This document shows positions 50,588 through 60,066 of a stretch of DNA of 64,000 nucleotides, in pieces. The translations under genes were made by a program, and so were the position numbers. Position 1 is the first letter of the stretch; each line of letters begins with the position of its first letter. Where the stretch lies: contig JAZOTM010000041.1 in assembly GCA_045657625.1 (NCBI GenBank), positions 1 to 64,000 on the forward strand, read 5' to 3'. The notes beneath the pieces were generated by a model. That model did no database searches, had not been told where the DNA came from, and worked only from the letters and a program-made list of their open reading frames with translations. Source of the stretch: JAZOTM01 sp045657625. GTDB lineage: Bacteria > Bacillota > Clostridia > Lachnospirales > Lachnospiraceae.

Positions 50588-51532
50588 ATGAATACGGAAG
50601 TAAAGGAAGTATCAGTTGAAAAAATCAGTCAGATTTTAAAATTAAGGAATTTGACAGAAGAAATTGATTTATCTAAAAAAATGGTAACATTACCGGATAT
50701 TAACCGTCCGGCATTGCAGTTGTCCGGTTACTTTGAGCATTTTGATCAGAAGAGAGTGCAGTTAATCGGAAATGTAGAACACGGTTATTTAAAACAGTTA
50801 ATAGTAAAACAGCGATTGGATATCTACAAAAAGTTTTTCGCATATGATATTCCTTGCGTGATTTTCTGCCGTGACTTAGCTCCGGGAGAAGATTGTATTC
50901 AAATTGCAAAAGAAAATGGAGTACCGGTCTTGCAAACAGATCGTTCTACTTCTGAATTTATGGCAGAGTTGATTTACACCTTAAAGAGTGAATTGGCTCC
51001 AATGATTACCATTCACGGCGTTTTGGTAGACGTATATGGTGAAGGTTTGTTGATTATGGGCGAAAGCGGAATCGGTAAAAGCGAAGCTGCTTTGGAATTG
51101 ATTCGCAGAGGACATCGTTTGGTAACAGATGATGCAGTCGAAATTCGCAAGATCAACGATCATACATTAGTAGGTACCTCACCGAAGATGACTCGTCATT
51201 TGATCGAACTTCGTGGTATCGGCATTATTGATGTGAAATCTTTGTACGGTGTAGAGTGCGTAAAAGAAAAACAGAATATCGACTTGGTTATTAAGTTGGA
51301 AGACTGGAAAAAAGAAAACGATTACGATCGTTTGGGCATGGATGAAGAATACATCGAATTCCTTGGCAACAAAGTGGTTTGCCATTCATTGCCTATTAGA
51401 CCGGGTCGTAATCTTGCGGTTATTTGTGAGACGGCTGCTGTTAACCACAGACAGAAAAAGATGGGCTACAATGCCGCAAAAGAACTGTATCGTAGAGTAC
51501 AGGAAAATATGAATCAGGGACAGGATGAATAA
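50588..51532 (+). CDS. hprK: HPr kinase/phosphorylase
   Basis: Phosphorylates and dephosphorylates Ser46 of HPr, the switch of CcpA catabolite control. The 314-aa protein has an N-terminal regulatory domain, Walker A GESGIGKS (G158-S165) and the HPrK signature HLIELRGIGIIDVKSLYG. The start at 50588 (MNTEVKEVSVEK) has AAGGAG upstream; a longer frame from 50549 does not. It begins a run of five or six closely spaced genes, down to whiA and the lipid kinase. Confidence 0.96.
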   Translation: MNTEVKEVSVEKISQILKLRNLTEEIDLSKKMVTLPDINRPALQLSGYFEHFDQKRVQLIGNVEHGYLKQLIVKQRLDIYKKFFAYDIPCVIFCRDLAPGEDCIQIAKENGVPVLQTDRSTSEFMAELIYTLKSELAPMITIHGVLVDVYGEGLLIMGESGIGKSEAALELIRRGHRLVTDDAVEIRKINDHTLVGTSPKMTRHLIELRGIGIIDVKSLYGVECVKEKQNIDLVIKLEDWKKENDYDRLGMDEEYIEFLGNKVVCHSLPIRPGRNLAVICETAAVNHRQKKMGYNAAKELYRRVQENMNQGQDE

Positions 51533-52930
51533 ATGGAACGAGAAAATGTATGGAAAAGCTATTCTGCCAAGGATTTGAAGGCAGTAGAGGCTTTTGGTAA
51601 AGACTACAAGAAGTTTCTTTCTGATTGCAAAACAGAAAGAGAATGTGTAACTTTTTTTGAAGCGGAAGCAAAAAAAGCAGGATTTGTAAATTTGGAGGAA
51701 GTAATTGCTTCCGGTAAGAAATTAAAAGCCGGCGATAAGGTATACGCAAATAATTATGGCAAAGGAATCGCTTTGTTTTTAATTGGAGAGGAACCTTTAG
51801 AGAAAGGTATGAACATCTTAGGTGCGCATATTGATTCTCCGCGTATGGATTTAAAGCAGAATCCATTATATGAAGATACGGATTTTGCTATGTTGGATAC
51901 CCATTATTATGGTGGCGTAAAGAAATACCAGTGGGTAACTCTTCCGTTGGCACTTCATGGTGTTGTAGCAAAAAAAGATGGTAGTGTGGTACAAATCAAC
52001 ATCGGTGAAAAGCCGGAAGATCCGGTATTTGGCGTAAGTGATTTGTTAATTCACTTATCTGCAGATCAGTTGGATAAAAAGGGTGCAAAGGTGGTAGAAG
52101 GCGAAGCCTTGGATTTGGCCATCGGTAGCATGCCTTTGAAGCAGGATAAGAAGGAAAAAGAACCTGTAAAAGAGGCGGTAAAAGCCAATGTTCTTCGTAT
52201 TTTAAAAGAAGAATACAATATCGAGGAAGAGGATTTCTTGTCAGCAGAAATCGAAGTCGTTCCTGCGGGACCGGCCAGAGATTATGGTTTGGATCGCAGC
52301 ATGATCATGGGATATGGTCATGACGACAGATCCTGCGCATATCCGTCTTTCCGTGCCATTGCACAGGCAAAACCAATGAAGCGCACAGCTGCATGCTTAT
52401 TGGTCGACAAAGAAGAAATTGGAAGCGTTGGCGCAACCGGAATGGAATCAAGATTCTTTGAAAATACGGTTGCAGAGATTTTAAATGCGATGGGCGAATA
52501 TTCTGAACTTGCTGTACGTCGTGCCATGAAGAATTCCAAAGCATTATCTTCCGATGTAAGTGCTGCATTTGATCCAAATTATCCGGCAGTTATGGAAAAG
52601 AAGAATGCTGCATATTTTGGAAGAGGTTTGGTATTCAATAAATATACCGGTTCCAGAGGAAAATACGGATCCAACGATGCCAGTGCGGAATTTGTTGCGG
52701 AAGTACGTAGAATTATGGATGATAATCAGGTATTCTTCCAGACAGCAGAACTTGGCAAAGTAGATCAGGGTGGCGGTGGAACCATCGCATATATCCTTGG
52801 AAATTATGGTATGAATGTGATTGATAGTGGTGTGGCAGTCTTAAATATGCATGCACCATGGGAAATCATCAGCAAAGCCGATTTGTATGAAGCATACAAG
52901 GGCTATATTGCATTTTTGAAAGAGGCTTAA
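51533..52930 (+). CDS. M18-family aminopeptidase
   Basis: Cytoplasmic zinc aminopeptidase, 465 aa. Metal-binding signatures of family M18 are present: GAHIDSPRMDLKQ, YGHDDRSCAYPSFRA, DKEEIGSVGATG and the C-terminal MHAPWEIISKADLYEAYKGY (core MHAPWEIISKADLY). It starts immediately after the hprK stop, with no gap, so translation is coupled. M18 enzymes prefer acidic or neutral N-terminal residues; the exact specificity is not visible here. Confidence 0.93.
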   Translation: MERENVWKSYSAKDLKAVEAFGKDYKKFLSDCKTERECVTFFEAEAKKAGFVNLEEVIASGKKLKAGDKVYANNYGKGIALFLIGEEPLEKGMNILGAHIDSPRMDLKQNPLYEDTDFAMLDTHYYGGVKKYQWVTLPLALHGVVAKKDGSVVQINIGEKPEDPVFGVSDLLIHLSADQLDKKGAKVVEGEALDLAIGSMPLKQDKKEKEPVKEAVKANVLRILKEEYNIEEEDFLSAEIEVVPAGPARDYGLDRSMIMGYGHDDRSCAYPSFRAIAQAKPMKRTAACLLVDKEEIGSVGATGMESRFFENTVAEILNAMGEYSELAVRRAMKNSKALSSDVSAAFDPNYPAVMEKKNAAYFGRGLVFNKYTGSRGKYGSNDASAEFVAEVRRIMDDNQVFFQTAELGKVDQGGGGTIAYILGNYGMNVIDSGVAVLNMHAPWEIISKADLYEAYKGYIAFLKEA

Positions 52931-52931
52931 G

Positions 52932-53831
52932 ATGCAGGATTGGATTTTAGAACTGCAAAAGGTGACGGAACCTGTGTTGTTGCAGGAACCCATGAAAAAA
53001 CATATTACTTTTCGGGTGGGAGGACCTGCGGAAGTGTTCCTTTCCCCGAAAAAAGAGGAATTAAAAGATATTTTGCATATTTGCAAAACACACGAAATTC
53101 CGGTGACCATCATCGGAAACGGCAGTAATCTCCTTGTCTCAGACAAGGGGATTTCTGGTGTTGTGCTGGAAATTGGAAAAAATATGCAAAAGGTGGAAGC
53201 CGAAGGAAACGTGATTTTTGCAGAAGCAGGAGCTATGTTATCTACGGTGGCACAGTTGGCAAAGAAGAATTCTCTTACCGGAATGGAATTCGCAGCCGGA
53301 ATTCCGGGGTCTATAGGCGGAGCAGTCCTTATGAACGCAGGAGCTTATGACGGTGAGATGAAAAATATTGTAAAAGACGTTACGATTCTAAATGAGAACT
53401 TAGAAATAGAAGTCTTACCTGCAGAAAAATTGGATTACGCGTATCGCCACAGTGCATTACAAAGCAGAAATGTGGTGATTTTAGGAGCTACTTTAGTTTT
53501 ACAAACGGGAGACCAAACAGCCATTACAGAGAAAATGGAGGATTTCCAGGGAAGAAGAAGTTCTAAACAGCCTTTAAATTATCCAAGTGCAGGAAGTACC
53601 TTCAAAAGACCGGAAGGGTATTTTGCAGGAAAACTGATTGAGGATTGCGGATTAAAAGGATATCGTGTGGGTGGCGCCATGGTATCGGAAAAGCACAGCG
53701 GATTCGTGATTAATTATGACAATGCCACCGCTTCTGATGTTTATCAGGTGATACAAGATGTGCAGAAAAAAGTAAGGGAACAGTATCAGGTGGAACTTCA
53801 AACGGAAGTGAAACTGTTTGGTGAATTTTAA
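52932..53831 (+). CDS. murB: UDP-N-acetylenolpyruvoylglucosamine reductase
   Basis: Second step of UDP-MurNAc synthesis for peptidoglycan. The 299-aa protein is a type II (short) MurB. The FAD-binding GGPAEVFL, GNGSNLLVSDKG and GIPGSIGGAVLMNAGAYDGE are present, with catalytic Ser in PSAGSTFKRPEG and Glu near the C-terminus. Its ATG is one base after the M18 stop. murB next to rapZ is a common Clostridia order. Confidence 0.95.
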   Translation: MQDWILELQKVTEPVLLQEPMKKHITFRVGGPAEVFLSPKKEELKDILHICKTHEIPVTIIGNGSNLLVSDKGISGVVLEIGKNMQKVEAEGNVIFAEAGAMLSTVAQLAKKNSLTGMEFAAGIPGSIGGAVLMNAGAYDGEMKNIVKDVTILNENLEIEVLPAEKLDYAYRHSALQSRNVVILGATLVLQTGDQTAITEKMEDFQGRRSSKQPLNYPSAGSTFKRPEGYFAGKLIEDCGLKGYRVGGAMVSEKHSGFVINYDNATASDVYQVIQDVQKKVREQYQVELQTEVKLFGEF

Positions 53832-53842
53832 GGAGTAGTAGA

Positions 53843-54718
53843 ATGAAATTTGTAATTCTTACAGGAATGTCCGGAGCCGGAAAAAATACGGCAATGAAAA
53901 TGATGGAGGATATCGGTTATTATTGTGTAGATAATTTGCCGATTCCATTGTTGGATAAGTTTATGGAGCTTGCAAAGGTGCAGGGAAGTGAACTGTCCAA
54001 GGTGGCAGTAGGAATTGATATTCGAAATAGTCAGCATTTAGGTCAGATTGAGGAAATCCTTTCTTCTTTTTCAAAAAAGGATCAGAAGGAGTATGAGATT
54101 CTCTTTTTGGATGCAGATGATGAAGTGTTGGTAAAACGTTATAAGGAAACCAGACGTAGTCATCCATTAGCTACAAGAGAACGTATCGAAAAGGGCATCC
54201 AGCAGGAACGACAGGATCTGACCTATTTAAGAAGTCATGCAGATTATATTATCGATACCAGCCGTTTGCTGACCAGAGAATTAAAGGCTGAATTGAATCG
54301 GATATTCGTAGAAAATAAGGATTATAAGAATCTCTATGTGACAATTTTATCCTTTGGTTATAAATATGGGATTCCGTCGGATTCCGATTTGGTTTTTGAT
54401 GTGCGTTTCTTGCCAAATCCTTACTATGTAGAGGGATTGCGTGAGAAAACAGGAAATGATGCAGAAATCCAGGATTTTGTTTTGCAGTTTGCGGAAGCCC
54501 ATAGTTTTTTGGATAAATTAGAGGATATGATTGAATTTTTGCTCCCGAATTATGTGGCAGAAGGAAAGTCACAATTGGTGATTTCCATTGGATGTACCGG
54601 TGGAAAGCATCGCTCTGTTACATTGGCAAATGCCTTGTATGAACGTTTGAAGCAGAACAAGGATTACGGTATAAAAATTGAGCATCGTGATATTGAAAAG
54701 GATGCTCGTCGAAAGTAG
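53843..54718 (+). CDS. rapZ: RapZ-family nucleotide-binding protein with altered P-loop
   Basis: RNase adaptor/nucleotide-binding protein of the YvcJ/RapZ family, 291 aa. The N-terminal kinase-like domain starts FVILTGMSGAGKNTAMKMMEDIGYYCVDNLP. The C-terminal domain has the family's SIGCTGGKHRSVTLAN and IEHRDIEKDARRK. The Walker A Ser/Thr after Lys14 is Asn15, although Thr16 follows. GGAG lies before the ATG. In Enterobacteria RapZ controls amino-sugar synthesis through sRNAs; in Gram-positives the role is less clear. Confidence 0.94.
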   Translation: MKFVILTGMSGAGKNTAMKMMEDIGYYCVDNLPIPLLDKFMELAKVQGSELSKVAVGIDIRNSQHLGQIEEILSSFSKKDQKEYEILFLDADDEVLVKRYKETRRSHPLATRERIEKGIQQERQDLTYLRSHADYIIDTSRLLTRELKAELNRIFVENKDYKNLYVTILSFGYKYGIPSDSDLVFDVRFLPNPYYVEGLREKTGNDAEIQDFVLQFAEAHSFLDKLEDMIEFLLPNYVAEGKSQLVISIGCTGGKHRSVTLANALYERLKQNKDYGIKIEHRDIEKDARRK

Positions 54719-54724
54719 AAAGAT

Positions 54725-55663
54725 ATGTCATTTTCAAGTGAAGTAAAAGAAGAATTAACGCGCCAAATTCCATCGGCAAGACATTGTCAGATTGCGGAAG
54801 TGGCTGCTATTTTTTCCACCATTGGACGGATTTCCGTTAGCGGTGGAAAGGTGCAACTGGTGGTGAATACAGAAAATGTGCAGTTAGCCAGAAAGTATTA
54901 CACGCTCCTAAAAAAAGCATTCCAATTAGAACTTTCTTTAGATATTTCAGAGCAGGCAGCAACCGGAAAAAACCATACATATGAAATCTCTATTCAAGAA
55001 GAGGCACAGGTAAAAAAGGTATTACAAGCCCTTCGCATTATGGATTTGGAAGGCAATATGGAAAATATAGGAAACGGAGTGAATCGGATTTTGTTACAGC
55101 AGACTTGCTGCAAAAGAGCCTTTTTGCGGGGATGTTATTTGTCTGCAGGGTCGATGAGCGATCCGGAAAAATCCTATCATTTTGAGATTGTCTGTCATGA
55201 AGAGGGAAAAGCAAAGCAGATTCAAGAATTGATTTGTGGTTTCTCTATGGATGCAAAAATTGTTTCGCGTAAGAATCATTATGTGGTCTATTTGAAGGAA
55301 GGCGAGCAGATTGTAGATATGCTAAATCTTATGGGTGCACATAAAGCCTTGCTAGAATTGGAAAATGTGCGTATTATTAAGGAAATGCGTAATTCTGTGA
55401 ATCGTCAGGTGAACTGTGAAACTGCCAATATCAATAAGACGGTAAATGCAGCAGTGAAACAGCTGGAAGATATTCGACTTTTACAAGAAAATGTGGGTCT
55501 GGACAATTTGCCGGAGAATTTACGGGAAATGGCTTATGTGCGTATGGAGCATCCGGAGGCTCCGCTGAAGGAGTTGGGAGATTATTTTGCACATCCCATT
55601 GGGAAGAGTGGTGTCAATCACAGGTTACGTAAATTAGGAGAATTGGCAGAAGAATATAGGTAA
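54725..55663 (+). CDS. whiA: WhiA-family DNA-binding protein
   Basis: A 312-aa protein with the N-terminal LAGLIDADG-like fold (MSFSSEVKEELTRQIPS onward) and a C-terminal helix-turn-helix (EAPLKELGDYFAHPIGKSGVNHRLRKLGEL, core HPIGKSGVNHRL). WhiA is required for sporulation septation in actinomycetes and affects chromosome segregation in Bacillus. In most Firmicutes the order is rapZ-yvcK-whiA; here whiA follows rapZ after six bases and yvcK is absent. Confidence 0.95.
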   Translation: MSFSSEVKEELTRQIPSARHCQIAEVAAIFSTIGRISVSGGKVQLVVNTENVQLARKYYTLLKKAFQLELSLDISEQAATGKNHTYEISIQEEAQVKKVLQALRIMDLEGNMENIGNGVNRILLQQTCCKRAFLRGCYLSAGSMSDPEKSYHFEIVCHEEGKAKQIQELICGFSMDAKIVSRKNHYVVYLKEGEQIVDMLNLMGAHKALLELENVRIIKEMRNSVNRQVNCETANINKTVNAAVKQLEDIRLLQENVGLDNLPENLREMAYVRMEHPEAPLKELGDYFAHPIGKSGVNHRLRKLGELAEEYR

Positions 55664-55669
55664 GAAAGT

Positions 55670-56653
55670 ATGAAAAAGAAAAAAGCATTATTTGTGTTTA
55701 ATCCTCATTCCGGAAAGGGAATGATTAAAAGAAAATTAGCAGATATTCTAGATATTATGGTGAAAGCCGGTTATGAAGTAACGGCACATCCAACCCAGGC
55801 TAGAGGAGAAGCAATTCGTTTGGTAGAAGAGGAAGCCGGCGAATATGAGCTTGTGGTTTGTAGCGGTGGCGATGGTACTTTAGATGAAACTGTTACCGGT
55901 ATGATGCGTAGACCGATAGAGGAACGTGTGCCGATTGGCTATATTCCAACAGGAAGTACCAATGATTTTGGAAGCTCCTTGAAGATTCCCAAGGATCAGT
56001 TAAAAGCAACGGAAATTGCGGTAAATGGAAAAGCGTTTGCCACAGATATCGGTTATTTCAATGGAGATAGTTTTGTATATGTAGCAGCCTTTGGCGCGTT
56101 TACAGATGTCTCTTATGAAACAACACAGGAAATGAAAAATGCTTTGGGCCATGTAGCTTATTTGCTTCAGGCAACCCAGAAAATCGGAAGTTTGCCTTCC
56201 TATGAATTAGAAGCGGAAGTAAATGGAGAAATTATTTCAGGAAAGTTTATTTTTGGAATGATTACCAATTCCAGATCCATTGGAGGCTTTTCGGATATCG
56301 CCGGAAAGAATGTGGAATTGGATGACGGTTTATTCGAAGTGACTTTGATTAAGACTCCGAACAATATTTTGGAATTAAATGAGATTTTAGCTTCTTTGAC
56401 AAATTTAATCGATAACACGGATTTGATTTATACTTGCAAGACAGACCGTATTGTTATTCGTCCACAGGAAGAAATTGCCTGGACATTAGACGGTGAATTC
56501 GGTGGAAACCATAAAGATACGGATATTCGTTGCATGAATAAGGCTGTTGAAATCATGATTAAGAAGAACAAAAAAGAGTTAGAAGAAGCTAAGAAACAAG
56601 AAACCTCATTATTTGGGGCAGATTCTTTGTTTGGCAGTCTGTTTTCGGATTGA
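55670..56653 (+). CDS. Diacylglycerol/lipid kinase family protein
   Basis: A 327-aa member of the DagK/YegS lipid kinase family. It begins KKALFVFNPHSGKG, has the nucleotide-binding GGDGTLDETVTGM, and has the later TGSTNDFGSSL. It probably phosphorylates diacylglycerol or a related lipid, recycling it into phospholipid synthesis. It starts six bases after whiA, where many relatives have the HPr gene instead. The C-terminus ends in a Lys/Glu-rich helix and a short hydrophobic tail. Confidence 0.9.
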   Translation: MKKKKALFVFNPHSGKGMIKRKLADILDIMVKAGYEVTAHPTQARGEAIRLVEEEAGEYELVVCSGGDGTLDETVTGMMRRPIEERVPIGYIPTGSTNDFGSSLKIPKDQLKATEIAVNGKAFATDIGYFNGDSFVYVAAFGAFTDVSYETTQEMKNALGHVAYLLQATQKIGSLPSYELEAEVNGEIISGKFIFGMITNSRSIGGFSDIAGKNVELDDGLFEVTLIKTPNNILELNEILASLTNLIDNTDLIYTCKTDRIVIRPQEEIAWTLDGEFGGNHKDTDIRCMNKAVEIMIKKNKKELEEAKKQETSLFGADSLFGSLFSD

Positions 56654-56742
56654 AATTTAGAAAGAGAAATGATAAAATTTTTTGTGGAATGAGTCATAGT
56701 CAGTATTTTTACTGATAATAATAAATCGACGGAGGATAAAAT

Positions 56743-57606
56743 ATGTTAGTATCAGCTACAGAAATGTTGAAAAAGGCAAAAGCCGGACACTATGCTGTTG
56801 GTCAGTTCAACATCAACAATCTTGAGTGGACAAAATCCATTCTTTTAACTGCACAGGAATTAAACTCCCCAGTTATTCTTGGTGTATCAGAAGGTGCTGG
56901 AAAGTATATGACAGGTTTCGGAACCGTAGCAGCAATGGTTAAGGCTATGGATAAAGAACTTGGAATTACAGTTCCGGTTGCTTTACATTTGGATCATGGT
57001 ACATATGAAGGATGCTACAAGTGTATTGAAGCTGGCTTCACATCTATCATGTTTGATGGTTCTCATTATGCAATCGAAGAGAACGTTGAAAAGACCAAAG
57101 AATTGGTTCAGGTTGCTCATGAAAAAGGAATCTCTATCGAAGCAGAAGTTGGTTCTATCGGTGGTGAAGAAGACGGTGTTGTAGGAATGGGCGAATGCGC
57201 TGATCCAGACGAATGCAAGGCTGTTGCTGATCTTGGTGTAGATATGCTTGCTGCAGGTATCGGAAATATCCACGGAAAATATCCGGAAAACTGGGCAGGA
57301 CTTAGCTTTGAAACATTAGATGCTATTCAGCAGAAGACAGGAATTATGCCACTCGTTCTTCACGGTGGTACAGGTATTCCGGAAGATATGATCAAGAAAG
57401 CAATCTCTCTTGGAGTTGCAAAGATCAACGTAAATACAGAGTGCCAGCTTTCTTTCGCAGATGCTACTCGTAAGTACATCGAAGCTGGAAAAGATTTAGA
57501 AGGAAAGGGCTTTGACCCACGTAAGCTTCTTGCACCTGGTGCAGATGCTATTAAGGCTACAGTAAAAGAAAAGATGGAATTATTCGGATCTGTAGGAAAA
57601 GCATAA
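56743..57606 (+). CDS. fba: Class II fructose-bisphosphate aldolase
   Basis: Cleaves fructose-1,6-bisphosphate in glycolysis using Zn2+. The 287-aa protein has the metal-binding LHLDHGTYEGC, the signature MFDGSHYAIEENV and EAEVGSIGG, then the later IHGKY and LHGGTGIP histidines. Codon use is biased towards preferred codons, as expected for an abundant enzyme. GGAGG lies eight bases before the ATG. A TCAGTA/TACTGA hairpin at 56700-56715 lies in the leader. Confidence 0.97.
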   Translation: MLVSATEMLKKAKAGHYAVGQFNINNLEWTKSILLTAQELNSPVILGVSEGAGKYMTGFGTVAAMVKAMDKELGITVPVALHLDHGTYEGCYKCIEAGFTSIMFDGSHYAIEENVEKTKELVQVAHEKGISIEAEVGSIGGEEDGVVGMGECADPDECKAVADLGVDMLAAGIGNIHGKYPENWAGLSFETLDAIQQKTGIMPLVLHGGTGIPEDMIKKAISLGVAKINVNTECQLSFADATRKYIEAGKDLEGKGFDPRKLLAPGADAIKATVKEKMELFGSVGKA

Positions 57607-57617
57607 ATCTTAAAACA

Positions 57618-57649
57618 AAGGGGTGTTCCTTAGGGAATGCCTCTTTTTT
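57618..57649 (+). terminator. Terminator of fba
   Basis: Stem AAGGGGTGTTCC with GGGAATGCCTCTT (G-U pairs), then six T. Confidence 0.85.
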
Positions 57650-57764
57650 AATTCATTTGAATTCTTATGAATTTTGCTCTTTTATAAGTAGAGCCAAATA
57701 GTTTTATGAATAAAAATCATTGGAAAAGAATGGCCTATCTATGGAAAAGAGGAGATTTTTCGGT

Positions 57765-57770
57765 TATAAT
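57765..57770 (+). promoter_or_regulatory. -10 element of the glnN promoter
   Basis: TATAAT in CGGTTATAAT, 69 bases before the ATG. No consensus -35 lies 17 bases upstream (TGGAAA). Confidence 0.5.
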
Positions 57771-57838
57771 GGAACGCAAATGCATATAAGTTGCGAGAAT
57801 GTGACAAAATGCCGATAAACGACAGAAAGGGTACTGAT

Positions 57839-59959
57839 ATGAGCGAAGAGTTTTTAAAAGTAAACGAGATCTTTGGAGAAAATGTATTCAATGATACCGT
57901 TATGCAAGAACGTTTACCAAAAAAGGTATATAAGAAATTACGTGAGGTAATTGAAGAAGGAAAAGAATTGGATTTAGAGACCGCAGATGTAGTTGCTCAC
58001 GAGATGAAAGAGTGGGCAATTGAAAAGGGTGCTACCCATTATAGCCATTGGTTCCAGCCTTTGACCGGTGTGACCGCGGAAAAACATGATTCCTTTATAT
58101 CAGCGCCATTGCCAAGCGGAAAGGTTTTGATGAGCTTTTCCGGAAAAGAATTGATCAAAGGAGAACCGGATGCATCGTCTTTCCCATCTGGTGGACTTCG
58201 TGCTACTTTTGAGGCGAGAGGATATACTGCTTGGGATTGTACATCTCCTGCATTTGTAAGACAGGATCCGGCTGGTGCGACACTTTACATTCCGACAGCA
58301 TTTTGTTCTTATACAGGAGAGGCCTTAGATCAAAAAACTCCGTTGCTTCGTTCTATGGAGGCAATTGATGAGCAGGCCATTCGTTTAGTACGTTTATTTG
58401 GAAATCAGACATCCAAGAAAGTAACCCCTTCCGTAGGACCGGAACAGGAATACTTTATTGTGGATCGTGAAAAATATTTAAAACGTAAGGATTTAATCTT
58501 TACCGGACGTACCTTATTTGGTGCTATGCCACCAAAGGGACAGGAAATGGATGACCATTATTTTGGTACCATTCGTGATCGCATTGCTTCTTATATGAAA
58601 GATGTAAATAAAGAACTTTGGAAATTAGGAGTTTCTGCAAAGACACAGCACAATGAAGTAGCTCCGGGTCAGCATGAACTTGCACCAATCTATGCAGAGG
58701 CAAATATTGCAGTAGATCACAACCAGATTATTATGGAAACTTTAAAGAAGGTAGCATATCGTCATGGCTTACAGTGCTTGTTGCATGAAAAACCATTTGC
58801 CGGAGTCAATGGTTCCGGAAAGCATAATAACTGGTCTATTACGACAGATGATGGAATCAATCTTTTAGAGCCGGGGAAAACTCCTCATGAGAATGTACAG
58901 TTCTTATTGGTATTGACCTGTATTTTACGTGCAGTAGATAAACATGCATCACTTTTACGTGCATCTGCAGCAGATGTAGGAAATGATCATCGTTTGGGTG
59001 CCAATGAAGCACCTCCTGCCATTGTATCTGTATTCTTGGGAGAACAGTTAGAAGACGTTATCACACAGTTGGTAAGTACCGGATCTGCAACTCGTTCTAT
59101 TCAGGGAGCAAAATTGGAAACCGGTGTTAAGACTTTACCGGATTTCATGAAGGATGCGACCGATAGAAACCGTACTTCACCATTCGCTTTTACCGGAAAC
59201 AAGTTTGAGTTCCGTAGCGTAGGTTCTCAGGATTCTGTAGCACAGGCAAACGTGGTATTAAATACCATCGTGGCAGAAGCGTTTGCAGAAGCTTGCGACC
59301 GTTTGGAACAGGCAGAAGACTTTGATTTGGCTGTACATGATTTGATCAAAGAATATGCCATGGAACATCAGCGCATTATCTTTAGCGGAGATGGATATTC
59401 AGAGGAATGGGTAAAGGAAGCTGAAAAACGTGGACTTCCAAATATTAAGTCTATGGTAGAAGCAATTCCGGCATACATTGAACCGGAAAATGTAGAATGC
59501 TTTGAGAAGTTCCATGTATTTACCAGAACAGAGTTGGAAAGCCGCGTAGAAATTGAATATGAAACCTATGCAAAAACCATCCATATTGAAGCAAAATCTA
59601 TGATTGATATTGCCAGCAAGCAGATTATCCCTGCAGTGATTCAGTACACCACAAGACTTGCTACTTCCGTAAACAGCGTACTTGCTGCTTTGCCGGATGC
59701 AGATGTTAGCACACAGCAGGAATTGTTGGCAGAGACCTCTGATTTATTGGCAGAAACCAAATTGGCATTGTCTAAGTTGATTGAGGTAGATCAGAAGGCA
59801 AAAGAACACAAGGATATCAAAGAGCAGGCAAATTACTACTACAAAGAAGTAACTGTTGCAATGGCAGCACTTCGTAAGCCGGTAGATGAATTGGAAATGA
59901 TTGTAGATAAGGAATTATGGCCAATGCCATCTTATGGTGATTTGTTATTTGAAGTATAA
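57839..59959 (+). CDS. glnN: Glutamine synthetase type III
   Basis: Assimilates ammonium by making glutamine from glutamate. From the ATG at 57839 it is 706 aa, the size of GSIII rather than the 440-470 aa of GSI. The family motifs include GATHYSHWFQPLTG, SFPSGGLRATFEARGYTAWD (core GGLRATFEARGY), GPEQEYFIVD, EVAPGQHELAPIY and NGSGKHNNWS. GAAAGGG is the ribosome binding site; an upstream in-frame start at 57791 lacks one. GSIII is common in gut Bacteroidetes and Clostridia. Confidence 0.96.
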   Translation: MSEEFLKVNEIFGENVFNDTVMQERLPKKVYKKLREVIEEGKELDLETADVVAHEMKEWAIEKGATHYSHWFQPLTGVTAEKHDSFISAPLPSGKVLMSFSGKELIKGEPDASSFPSGGLRATFEARGYTAWDCTSPAFVRQDPAGATLYIPTAFCSYTGEALDQKTPLLRSMEAIDEQAIRLVRLFGNQTSKKVTPSVGPEQEYFIVDREKYLKRKDLIFTGRTLFGAMPPKGQEMDDHYFGTIRDRIASYMKDVNKELWKLGVSAKTQHNEVAPGQHELAPIYAEANIAVDHNQIIMETLKKVAYRHGLQCLLHEKPFAGVNGSGKHNNWSITTDDGINLLEPGKTPHENVQFLLVLTCILRAVDKHASLLRASAADVGNDHRLGANEAPPAIVSVFLGEQLEDVITQLVSTGSATRSIQGAKLETGVKTLPDFMKDATDRNRTSPFAFTGNKFEFRSVGSQDSVAQANVVLNTIVAEAFAEACDRLEQAEDFDLAVHDLIKEYAMEHQRIIFSGDGYSEEWVKEAEKRGLPNIKSMVEAIPAYIEPENVECFEKFHVFTRTELESRVEIEYETYAKTIHIEAKSMIDIASKQIIPAVIQYTTRLATSVNSVLAALPDADVSTQQELLAETSDLLAETKLALSKLIEVDQKAKEHKDIKEQANYYYKEVTVAMAALRKPVDELEMIVDKELWPMPSYGDLLFEV

Positions 59960-60020
59960 AAGCGTTGCTATGGTAAACGAAAAACTAGCGTGTTGGATTC
60001 GTAAATAAATCATAAAAAGC

Positions 60021-60057
60021 AAAAAAGCTTCGGAATTTTAAATTCCGAAGCTTTTTT
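60021..60057. terminator. Bidirectional terminator between glnN and the class A PBP gene
   Basis: Perfect 17-bp palindrome arms AAAAAAGCTTCGGAATT and complement with a three-base centre. Confidence 0.93.
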
Positions 60058-60066
60058 ATTTGCTTA

